Assembly (NCBI GenBank): GCA_045863035.1
Contig: BTUV01000006.1
Coordinates: 1-64,000 of the forward strand
Direction of reading: 5' to 3'
DNA from: H2-BAC3 sp045863035
GTDB lineage: Bacteria; Bacteroidota; Ignavibacteria; Ignavibacteriales; Ignavibacteriaceae
Length of the DNA: 64,000 bases
Shown here: one piece after another, positions 57,602 through 64,000 of the stretch
Layout: each line of letters opens with the position of its first letter
How positions within the stretch are numbered: the first letter of the stretch is position 1
Translations under genes and position numbers: made by a program
The notes under the pieces: model-generated
Database searches by the model: none
The model's input: the letters and a program-made list of their open reading frames with translations, nothing else
What the model was told of the DNA's origin: nothing

Positions 57602-58545
57602 TGATAGAAAAGACAAAAAAACGAATTCTGATCTCACTCGTACTTGCCGGTCTGATTTACCTCGGATTTACCATTTATGGCGATTTTGAGCGGCTGGTGG
57701 AGGCCTTCTCGGCTTTTCCGTGGTATATTTATCCTTTGCTCCTGCTCCTTTCTTCCATTAATTATATCTTTCGTTTCGTTAAATGGGACTATTACCTTAG
57801 AATTGTTGGAGTAACTATCTCTAAAGGGGACTCATTTGGCATTTTTATGTCTGGTCTGATTATGAGTATTACTCCGGGCAAATTCGGGGAGGTTCTAAAA
57901 GCATATCTTGTCAAGCAGATTGACGGAACGCCTATAAGCAAAACCACCCCGATAATTTTTGTCGAAAGAATTACCGATTTTTTGAGTCTCATTCTTATTA
58001 CGCTTCTGGGTGCTTTTTTGTTTGACTATGGACGCGGTATAATCAGTGCGGTCGGGCTATTCTTCATTGCGGTTATCCTCCTCATTTCTCACCGGGGATG
58101 GGCGCTCGCTGTGCTGAAACAGCTCCATAAAATACGAATGCTCCAAAAGCTCTCAGATCCTATCCAAAATGCGTATGAAAGCTCCTATCAGTTATTAAGG
58201 CCGTTACCTCTTTTTTACATGACCGGAATAAGTCTTTTTTCTTGGATATTTGAGTGCTTGGGTTATTATATAATTCTGATTAATTTTAATTTAGATATTT
58301 CAATTATTTGGGCTTCATTTGCTTATGGATTCGCCACGATAGTCGGAGCAATAACAATGATGCCCGGAGGTTTGGGGGTCACTGAGGGCTCACTTACTTT
58401 CTTGGCAATGGATGCGGGAGCCAGCAGGGAAGTAGCTGTAGCTGCAACATTTATCATCAGAGCTGTAACGCTCTGGTTCGCGGTGCTGGTCGGCGTAATG
58501 GCCGTTTCAGTCTATCAGCGTAAAATTGGAAAAGAAATTGATTAA
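57601..58545 (+). CDS. UPF0104 / lysylphosphatidylglycerol synthase-like membrane protein
   Basis: The 314-residue inner-membrane protein has about eight helices. Motifs are YPLLLLLSSINYIFRFVKWDYYL, GLIMSITPGKFGEVLKAYLVK, IIFVERITDFLSLI and MMPGGLGVTEGSLTFLA, the pattern of the flippase-like half of MprF and of stand-alone UPF0104/AglD-type proteins. No aminoacyl-transferase domain is attached. It is thought to move lipids across the membrane, but no substrate can be named. It overlaps maf by one base. Confidence 0.88.
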   Translation: MIEKTKKRILISLVLAGLIYLGFTIYGDFERLVEAFSAFPWYIYPLLLLLSSINYIFRFVKWDYYLRIVGVTISKGDSFGIFMSGLIMSITPGKFGEVLKAYLVKQIDGTPISKTTPIIFVERITDFLSLILITLLGAFLFDYGRGIISAVGLFFIAVILLISHRGWALAVLKQLHKIRMLQKLSDPIQNAYESSYQLLRPLPLFYMTGISLFSWIFECLGYYIILINFNLDISIIWASFAYGFATIVGAITMMPGGLGVTEGSLTFLAMDAGASREVAVAATFIIRAVTLWFAVLVGVMAVSVYQRKIGKEID

Positions 58546-58576
58546 CTACATATTACCTGAATAGTGGAGTAAACAC

Positions 58577-59824
58577 ATGGCATATAAAAATATTAAAGTC
58601 CCTTCTCATGGCAGTCCCATAACCTTTAATAACGGTAAAATTAACGTTCCTGATAAACCAATTGTTCTTTTTATCGAAGGAGACGGAACCGGCGGAGATA
58701 TCTGGGGCGCTTCCAAAGCTGTTTTTGATGCAGCAGTTCAAAAAGTTTACGGAGGCAGTAAAGAAGTCGCCTGGATGGAGATTTACGCGGGAGAAAAATC
58801 CTTGAGTGTCTATGGAGAAAACCAATGGCTGCCGGATGAAACCATCGAAGCCATTAAAGAATTTAAGGTGGCAATCAAGGGTCCACTTACGACTCCTGTT
58901 GGCGGAGGTATCAGAAGTTTGAATGTTTCTTTACGTCAAATACTGGATCTTTACGCCTGTGTACGACCTGTAAAGTACTTTACCGGAGTGCCCAGTCCGA
59001 TGAAACACCCTGAGCTGCTGGATATCGTCCTCTTCCGTGAAAACACAGAGGATGTTTATGCAGGCATTGAATTCCGCGATGGTTCTCCTGAAGCTGAAGA
59101 CTTAATTAATTACATAAATACGAAATTCAAGAAAAACATACGTCCAAACTCTGGTATCGGTATTAAACCGATGAGTGAGTTTGGTTCTGCTCGTTTGGTG
59201 AAAAAGGCAATAGAATACGCGATTGTCAATAATAAGAAAAGCGTAACCCTTGTACATAAGGGTAATATCATGAAATTTACCGAAGGGTCGTTTAAAGAAT
59301 GGGGTTATAAGGTGGCTGCGCAGGAATTCGGAGATAAAACGATAACAGAGGATGAAGTATTTAAGAATCATAATGGCACAGTTCCTGTAGGTAAAATTGT
59401 AATAAAAGACAGAATAGCTGACAGTATGTTTCAGCAATTGCTGCTCAGACCAGCAGAATATGAAGTTTTAGCCACCCCTAATCTGAACGGTGATTACCTC
59501 AGTGATGCAGCAGCAGCTCAGGTTGGCGGTCTCGGAATTGCTCCGGGTGCTAATATCAGCTATGAAGTGGCAATTTTTGAGGCAACTCACGGAACAGCAC
59601 CAAAATATGCAGGGCTCAACAAAATTAACCCTGGTTCGGTAATTCTTTCAGGAGTTATGATGTTTGAGTTTATGGGCTGGAAGGATGTTTCCAGAAGCAT
59701 TGAAAGTGCCATTCAGAAGACTATTGCGTCTAAAACGGTAACCTACGATTTTGCCCGGCTTATGGAAGGGGCAACTGAAGTGGGTACAAAAGAATTTGCT
59801 CAGGCAATAATTAAAAACTTATAA
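58577..59824 (+). CDS. icd: Isocitrate dehydrogenase, NADP-type
   Basis: The 415-residue homodimeric isocitrate dehydrogenase of the E. coli type decarboxylates isocitrate to 2-oxoglutarate in the TCA cycle. Motifs are [31 protein letters not shown] (substrate Ser/Asn/Arg residues; the Ser corresponds to the phosphorylation site of the E. coli enzyme), [45 protein letters not shown] and [20 protein letters not shown] rather than NAD use is inferred from this subfamily. A ribosome-binding site (GTGGAG) lies 9 bases before the ATG. The enzyme fits an oxidative or, in relatives, reductive TCA cycle; other cycle genes are not in the window. Confidence 0.95.
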   Translation: MAYKNIKVPSHGSPITFNNGKINVPDKPIVLFIEGDGTGGDIWGASKAVFDAAVQKVYGGSKEVAWMEIYAGEKSLSVYGENQWLPDETIEAIKEFKVAIKGPLTTPVGGGIRSLNVSLRQILDLYACVRPVKYFTGVPSPMKHPELLDIVLFRENTEDVYAGIEFRDGSPEAEDLINYINTKFKKNIRPNSGIGIKPMSEFGSARLVKKAIEYAIVNNKKSVTLVHKGNIMKFTEGSFKEWGYKVAAQEFGDKTITEDEVFKNHNGTVPVGKIVIKDRIADSMFQQLLLRPAEYEVLATPNLNGDYLSDAAAAQVGGLGIAPGANISYEVAIFEATHGTAPKYAGLNKINPGSVILSGVMMFEFMGWKDVSRSIESAIQKTIASKTVTYDFARLMEGATEVGTKEFAQAIIKNL

Positions 59825-59838
59825 AAGCGGAGACTATC

Positions 59839-60222
59839 ATGTCAAAAGAAAGCAATCTTAGTAAAGGTCTGTTAATCGGATTTCTTACCGGTGCAGTAGT
59901 AGGCGGCGCAGTTGCACTGCTTTACGCTCCCAAAAGCGGTAAGGAATTAAGAAATGATCTCGCCGGAAAAGCCGACGATATCCTGGATGAAGCAGAAAAA
60001 ATGTTTAACGAAGGCAAAACCAGAAGTGAAAAGCTTGTTACTGATGCAAAAGTAAAGGCAGATGAACTTCTTGTAGAAGCAAAAAAAGTTCTTGACGATG
60101 CGCGTGGAAAGGCCTCTGAGGTTTATGCGCAGAGCAAAGAAAAAATTGCTTCTGAAGGCGGCAGAATAAAAGAAGCTGTTAAAGCCGGCGTTGATAATTA
60201 CAAAGAACACAGGAATTCTTAA
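59839..60222 (+). CDS. YtxH-domain protein
   Basis: The 127-residue protein opens with the YtxH motif: GLLIGFLTGAVVGGAVALLYAPKSGKELR, one hydrophobic helix followed by the A-P-x-S-G-x-x-x-R signature. A charged helical tail of about 80 residues follows, rich in Ala, Lys and Glu and resembling LEA-like coiled coils. Such proteins are common under stress but lack a defined activity. It is 14 bases after icd and 8 bases before another small helical membrane protein, with which it may act. Confidence 0.88.
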   Translation: MSKESNLSKGLLIGFLTGAVVGGAVALLYAPKSGKELRNDLAGKADDILDEAEKMFNEGKTRSEKLVTDAKVKADELLVEAKKVLDDARGKASEVYAQSKEKIASEGGRIKEAVKAGVDNYKEHRNS

Positions 60223-60230
60223 GCAACGGT

Positions 60231-60611
60231 ATGGAATCAATCATATCGCTGGCTCAGCTTCTGCTCCTTTTATCTGCTTCCGCGCTATGTATCGCGATTA
60301 TCGTATATATAGGCAGAATTACCAGAAAAATCGAAGAGATGCAGTCTGACATCAAAAAAATATCCGAGCAGGTGAGTCCATTAGTGGACTCACTCCAGCT
60401 CATCAGCCGTTCAGTAGCTGAGCTTACCGAAAAGCTTAACAAGCAGGTAAGTGATGTTGAATGGATTGTTTCTGAAATTAAAGATAAAATTGAAAGTGTA
60501 AAAAACTTCAGCTCTTTTTTCAGAACGGGTATTGAAGACAGAATGAAATCTCTTGTCGGCACTCTGGGATTTGTTAAAGATAAGATGCAGCACTTGTTTA
60601 AGAAATCATAA
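60231..60611 (+). CDS. Small membrane-anchored coiled-coil protein
   Basis: The 126-residue protein has one N-terminal helix (LAQLLLLLSASALCIAIIVYI) and a long amphipathic helical region (EEMQSDIKKISEQVSPLVDS, ELTEKLNKQVSDVEWIVSEI). It resembles DUF948-type proteins, which often sit beside YtxH genes as here. Topology is probably N-out with a cytosolic tail. Function is unknown. Confidence 0.72.
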   Translation: MESIISLAQLLLLLSASALCIAIIVYIGRITRKIEEMQSDIKKISEQVSPLVDSLQLISRSVAELTEKLNKQVSDVEWIVSEIKDKIESVKNFSSFFRTGIEDRMKSLVGTLGFVKDKMQHLFKKS

Positions 60612-60634
60612 TTTTCATCATTATCCAATGAAAT

Positions 60635-60640
60635 AAGGAG
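60635..60640 (+). promoter_or_regulatory. Ribosome-binding site supporting a GTG start
   Basis: AAGGAG ends 7 bases before the GTG at 60648. It fixes the start of the EF-G-like gene. Confidence 0.7.
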
Positions 60641-60647
60641 ACCCACT

Positions 60648-62741
60648 GTGAAGGAATACCTTCCCGAATCCATGCGAAATCTTTGTTTCATCGGTCATGG
60701 CAGCAGCGGAAAGACAACTCTGGCTGAAGTCTGCTTATATACCGCCGGTGAAACAACAAGAATCGGAACAATTGCTGAAGGCAATACGCAGTCCGATTAT
60801 ACATCTAACGAAATAGAAAAACAATTCTCCATCTCCCTCTCACTTCTTCACTTCGACTGGAAAAACTGCAAAATAAACTGGATTGATACTCCCGGATATA
60901 CAGACTTTATCGGCGAAGTTAAATGTGCCATGAAAGTTGCTGATACCGCGGTCATGGTACTCAAGGCCTTTGAAGGAGTTGAAGTAGGTTCCGAAATTAC
61001 CGGTCATTTTGTAAACGAGTTTAAGATGCCGTCGGCTATTGTCATAAATAAATGTGACAATGAAAAGTCACGCTTCGATGAAGTTGTTACTATGGCAAAG
61101 GAACGTCTGACAAATGGGGCAATGGTTGTGACCTTCCCGGTAAATCCCGGACCTGAATTTGATACCGTGGTTGATGTAATCAGTATGAAAGCATATACTT
61201 ACGGACCGGCCGGCTCTAAGAAGGTTACCGTAAGTGAGATACCTGCTGATCTTAAAGCAAAAGCGGATGAGTATCGCACACTTTTGATTGAAAAAGTTGC
61301 CGAACTTAATGAGGAGTTCATGAATGAATACTTTGAAACCGGAAGTCTAAGCGATGAAGATCTTAAAACAGGAATAACTGAATCGCTGCTTAAAAGAAGT
61401 TTTACGCCCGTTTTTGCGACAAGCTCCGCAAATGTTGCAGGCATTAATAATTTTCTTGATTTTATTGAAGCGTACTTTCCTAACCCGCTGCAGATGCCCG
61501 CTGTTACAGGTAAACTGAAAGACAAGGAAGAATTAGTTGAGATTAAACCAGATCCTAAAGCTGAGCCGGTTATATTCGTATTCAAAACTCTTGCTGAGCA
61601 GCATGTAGGCGAACTTTCGCTTTTCCGTGTATTCTCCGGAGAAGTACATCCGGGTATGGATATGGTTAACGAGGCGAATGGAAAAATTGAACGGCTTAAT
61701 CAGCTTTCAATTCTTAACGGAAGAAACAGAAGAGATGTTCACTCACTGGTAGCAGGTGATATGGGTGCTGTGGTAAAACTGAAAGATACACACACAAACA
61801 ATACACTCGCCTCCAAAAATCTTCCTGTTATTCTTGATGAGATTGTTTTTCCTGAGCCAATTATTCGCGGTGCAATTCAACCGAAAGCAAAAGGAGATGA
61901 GGATAAAATTGCAACGGGTCTTCATACCCTGAGTGAGGAAGATCCTTCATTCAGCGTGAAATATGACCCTGAAATTGCCCAGACTATAATCAGCGGACAG
62001 GGAGAGCTTCAGCTTTCACTTGCTGTAAAACGTCTAAAGGAAAGATATAAGGTTGAAGTTGACCTTATTGAACCAAGGATTCCTTACAGAGAGGCAATCA
62101 AAGGGAAATGCCTTTCTGCTGAGTATAAGCACAAAAAACAGTCAGGAGGACGTGGGCAGTATGGTCACGTATTCCTCAAACTTGAACCTCAGCCCAGAGG
62201 AGCAGGATTCCAGTTTGAAGATGCTATCGTGGGTGGAGTGGTGCCTGGCAGATTCATTCCGGCTGTTGAAAAGGGAGTTCAGGATTCTCTTATTAAAGGG
62301 GTATTAGCCGGCTATCCGATTGTTGATGTTAAGTGTACGTTGTTTGATGGCTCGTATCATGATGTTGACTCCGATGAAATGTCTTTCAAAATAGCTGCTT
62401 CAATGGGCTTTAAGAAAGCATTTATGGAGTCAAAACCTGTACTCCTTGAGCCGATTTATGATGTTGCAGTAACTGTTCCGGAAGAATTCATGGGCGATGT
62501 GATGGGTGATATGTCAAGCCGCAGAGGAAAAATCCTCGGTATGGATGCTGACGGTCACTTTCAGAAAATAAAAGCACAGGTTCCGCTTTCGGAATTGTAT
62601 AAATATTCTTCAGCTCTGCGCAGTCTTACACAAGGGCGCGGCAGCCACACACGGAAATTCTCTCATTACGAAGAGGTTCCGAAAGAGGTTGAACATCAGA
62701 TAGTTGAGGAATACAAGAAATCACGCGCTGAAGGCGCCTGA
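60648..62741 (+). CDS. EF-G-like translational GTPase (EF-G paralogue)
   Basis: The 697-residue product has all five EF-G domains. The G1 loop is GHGSSGKTTLAE instead of AHIDAGKTT of housekeeping EF-G, and switch I has EIEKQFSISLSL. G3 is DTPGYTDF and G4 is NKCD. Domain IV has the RGQYGHVFLKLEP strand and domain V ends LRSLTQGRGSHTRKFSHYEEVP. The GHG[GS]SGKT form marks the second EF-G group (EF-G2/FusA2) found in many bacteria, whose role is unsettled: ribosome binding without full translocase activity in some, recycling or stress roles in others. It lies alone, not in the str operon with rpsL, rpsG and tuf. The start is GTG with a good ribosome-binding site. Confidence 0.92.
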   Translation: MKEYLPESMRNLCFIGHGSSGKTTLAEVCLYTAGETTRIGTIAEGNTQSDYTSNEIEKQFSISLSLLHFDWKNCKINWIDTPGYTDFIGEVKCAMKVADTAVMVLKAFEGVEVGSEITGHFVNEFKMPSAIVINKCDNEKSRFDEVVTMAKERLTNGAMVVTFPVNPGPEFDTVVDVISMKAYTYGPAGSKKVTVSEIPADLKAKADEYRTLLIEKVAELNEEFMNEYFETGSLSDEDLKTGITESLLKRSFTPVFATSSANVAGINNFLDFIEAYFPNPLQMPAVTGKLKDKEELVEIKPDPKAEPVIFVFKTLAEQHVGELSLFRVFSGEVHPGMDMVNEANGKIERLNQLSILNGRNRRDVHSLVAGDMGAVVKLKDTHTNNTLASKNLPVILDEIVFPEPIIRGAIQPKAKGDEDKIATGLHTLSEEDPSFSVKYDPEIAQTIISGQGELQLSLAVKRLKERYKVEVDLIEPRIPYREAIKGKCLSAEYKHKKQSGGRGQYGHVFLKLEPQPRGAGFQFEDAIVGGVVPGRFIPAVEKGVQDSLIKGVLAGYPIVDVKCTLFDGSYHDVDSDEMSFKIAASMGFKKAFMESKPVLLEPIYDVAVTVPEEFMGDVMGDMSSRRGKILGMDADGHFQKIKAQVPLSELYKYSSALRSLTQGRGSHTRKFSHYEEVPKEVEHQIVEEYKKSRAEGA

Positions 62742-62758
62742 TCATTTATTATAACAAC

Positions 62759-62799
62759 AGCCGGAGGATAGCAGTAACTGTCCTCCGGCTTTTATTTTT
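62759..62799 (+). terminator. Rho-independent terminator after the EF-G-like gene
   Basis: A perfect 10-bp stem, 62759-62768 (AGCCGGAGGA) with 62781-62790 (TCCTCCGGCT), has a 12-base loop and a TTTTATTTTT tail. It lies 18 bases after the EF-G stop and just before the HIT gene, which must have its own promoter or rely on read-through. Confidence 0.92.
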
Positions 62800-62807
62800 G
62801 GATATAT

Positions 62808-63305
62808 ATGGAAAAACTCTGGTCCCCCTGGCGGTCACAGTATATTGAATCGTTTAAGGAAAAAAAAGCTCCTTCCGGCTGTATCTTTTGCAGCGCAAAA
62901 GATGAAAAAGCAGATGAACCTGATTCATTAGTTGTGATTAAGAATAAACTAACTTTTGTGGTTATGAATCTCTATCCCTATAATAATGGTCACTTGATGA
63001 TTGTTCCTTACCGGCATATATCGGAATTTGATCATCTGACTTCAGAGGAACGGATAGAAATCTTTAGTGAAGCAGATAGAGCAATAAAAGCTCTGAAGAT
63101 AACCATAAGACCCGAAGGGTTTAATATCGGCGCTAATCTTGGTAAGGCAGCCGGCGCCGGGATTGATACACACCTCCATTTTCACGTTGTGCCGAGATGG
63201 AACGGTGATACAAACTTTATGCCTGTATTGGGCGAGATTAAAGTATTATCACAGGATTTATTGAAGGGGAGAGATGAATTGAGAGAAGCGTTTAAAGTCC
63301 TTTAA
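62808..63305 (+). CDS. HIT-family nucleotide hydrolase
   Basis: The 165-residue HIT protein has the histidine triad H122-x-H124-x-H126 (THLHFHVVPRW) that attacks the alpha phosphate of nucleoside phosphates. CxxC (C25, C28 in GCIFCSA) and H62/H70 may hold zinc. The N-terminal ME-LWSPWRSQYIE motif marks the Ap4A phosphorylase-like branch found in many bacteria, so diadenosine polyphosphates are likely substrates. The start ATG follows a terminator by 8 bases. The 3' end overlaps the converging MarR gene by 14 bases. Confidence 0.92.
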   Translation: MEKLWSPWRSQYIESFKEKKAPSGCIFCSAKDEKADEPDSLVVIKNKLTFVVMNLYPYNNGHLMIVPYRHISEFDHLTSEERIEIFSEADRAIKALKITIRPEGFNIGANLGKAAGAGIDTHLHFHVVPRWNGDTNFMPVLGEIKVLSQDLLKGRDELREAFKVL

Positions 63306-63786
63306 GTTCAGGGGACTCATGAAGTCCGGCAGTCAGCCAGTTATCAATCCGGGAAAATAAGTTAAGCATTGCCATAAGCATTTTAGCACGTTCCTGCGGG
63401 CTGAGTTCATTCAGAACTTCTCTGTGCAAATTTATATATTGAGTATGAACGTATTTCAGAAACTCATAACCGGATGGACTTAGAGAAAGTTTCATATTCC
63501 TCCGGTCATTGGGTTCTTCCTGCCTGTCAACAAATCCTTTGGTAACTAACCCATTGATAATGCGTGTACATCTGCTCGGGCTGAGCCCCATCCTGACTGC
63601 AACGATTTTACTGTTAATACTTTCATTTTCATGAATTAACCGGAGGCATCGGAATTCTGCCTGAGTAAGGTGATATTCCTTAACTCTTACTTCTTCTTTT
63701 CTGTGATAACTGTCCAGAATTTTATAAGTAAGTTCTGCGAGTTGTTCGGCAGAATCCGATGTCTCAATTTCCGGTGAATATTCCAT
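63292..63786 (-). CDS. MarR-family transcriptional regulator
   Basis: The 164-residue protein has a winged-helix domain in the middle: LTQAEFRCLRLIHENESIN, then SKIVAVRMGLSPSRCTRIINGLV (recognition helix) and the wing FVDRQEEPNDRRNMKLSLSP, whose D-R-R is the family signature. Dimerisation helices flank it. The ligand and targets are unknown. It lies about 23 bases downstream of a c-type cytochrome gene on the same strand, so control of a respiratory or redox gene is possible. It converges with the HIT gene, with a 14-base overlap. Confidence 0.9.
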   Translation of the reverse strand: MEYSPEIETSDSAEQLAELTYKILDSYHRKEEVRVKEYHLTQAEFRCLRLIHENESINSKIVAVRMGLSPSRCTRIINGLVTKGFVDRQEEPNDRRNMKLSLSPSGYEFLKYVHTQYINLHREVLNELSPQERAKMLMAMLNLFSRIDNWLTAGLHESPELKGL

Positions 63787-63809
63787 GAGTACTGATCAGT
63801 TTACTGAAC

Positions 63810-64000
63810 TTAGTAATCTACTTCAGTACCGTAAACATTAAGTTTACCGTTGATATGTTTTTGCTTATCAATGATAGTATATGTTGTTCCGCTTACTGAA
63901 ACTACATCACTATGGCAAAAACTACAGTTCTGTACACTTGGATGATTACCGCCATTAGCTGCGGTTTTAGGCAGAGGGTTACCGGTCGCGACATCACCAT
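63810..64000 (-). CDS. C-terminal part of a c-type cytochrome (partial)
   Basis: The frame is open from the right edge to a TAA at 63810-63812, giving 63 residues. It contains NCSFCHSD, a CXXCH haem c-binding motif, preceded by GGNHPSVQ and followed by KHINGKLNVYG. Spaced HxNG and N-H-P motifs around CxxCH are typical of multihaem or CxxxxCH-type decahaem-like cytochromes in metal- or nitrite-respiring bacteria. Only one haem motif is in the window; the rest lies outside. Cytochrome maturation and export to the periplasm are expected. Confidence 0.75.
   Translation of the reverse strand, partial: GDVATGNPLPKTAANGGNHPSVQNCSFCHSDVVSVSGTTYTIIDKQKHINGKLNVYGTEVDY

Overview
The window comes from a Gram-negative bacterium with traits of the Bacteroidota/Chlorobi side of the tree, most like Ignavibacteria or a relative. 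Pointers are C-terminal type IX secretion (T9SS) sorting domains (1-140 and the gene ending at 33504), a FlgD-like secreted protein, a PorV/FadL-like outer-membrane protein, DUF5683, DUF5916 and DUF4159 proteins, weak Shine-Dalgarno signals, and several TTG/GTG starts. Assignment is from remembered family patterns; no database search was possible. No rRNA, tRNA, CRISPR array or intact transposon was seen.

Layout. 1-400: end of a T9SS cargo gene, its terminator, and an intergenic block with a heptamer repeat. 392-4345 (minus): cystathionine beta-synthase, a cystathionine gamma-lyase/synthase and a SthA-like flavoprotein, i.e. reverse transsulfuration plus a pyridine-nucleotide enzyme. 4511-5249: a broken GNAT-type gene and a small companion fragment. 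5246-6722 (minus): fmt and def. 6789-7625: a TIGR02757 protein. 7791-15220: a peptide-use locus with an OPT oligopeptide transporter, PepD dipeptidase, an MFSD1-like MFS carrier, two paralogous exported proteins and an M29-type aminopeptidase.

15431-33504 is one long co-directional run closed by a strong terminator: FlgD-like secreted protein, PorV-like protein, 997-residue envelope protein, 1048-residue TPR protein, TonB-like DUF4159 protein, ExbB, ExbD, ExbD, PstS-like lipoprotein, second DUF4159 lipoprotein, DUF5683 protein, FN3 lipoprotein and a T9SS cargo. It looks like a proton-motive-force-driven envelope machine of unknown job. 33713-44635 holds an RsbV/RsbU-like pair, a sensor kinase, a LysM-FecR protein and a giant PKD-repeat protein.

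44681-49435 (minus): a CBS-pair protein, HtpG and a DUF5916 outer-membrane protein. 49594-53905: a stand-alone cobalamin-binding protein with CarH-like light-sensor motifs, then an MlaE-MlaF-MlaD-lipoprotein operon whose ATPase has lost every catalytic motif. 53930-56323 (minus): a three-receiver hybrid kinase whose kinase core is degenerate. 56602-63305: small FN3 protein, Maf, a UPF0104 membrane protein, isocitrate dehydrogenase, YtxH protein, a small coiled-coil membrane protein, an EF-G paralogue and a HIT protein. 63292-64000 (minus): a MarR regulator and the end of a CXXCH cytochrome.

The most noteworthy points are the motif-less MlaF, the ExbBDD/DUF4159 operon, the MFSD1-like carrier beside a dipeptidase, the WX9EH cobalamin protein and the pseudokinase hybrid.
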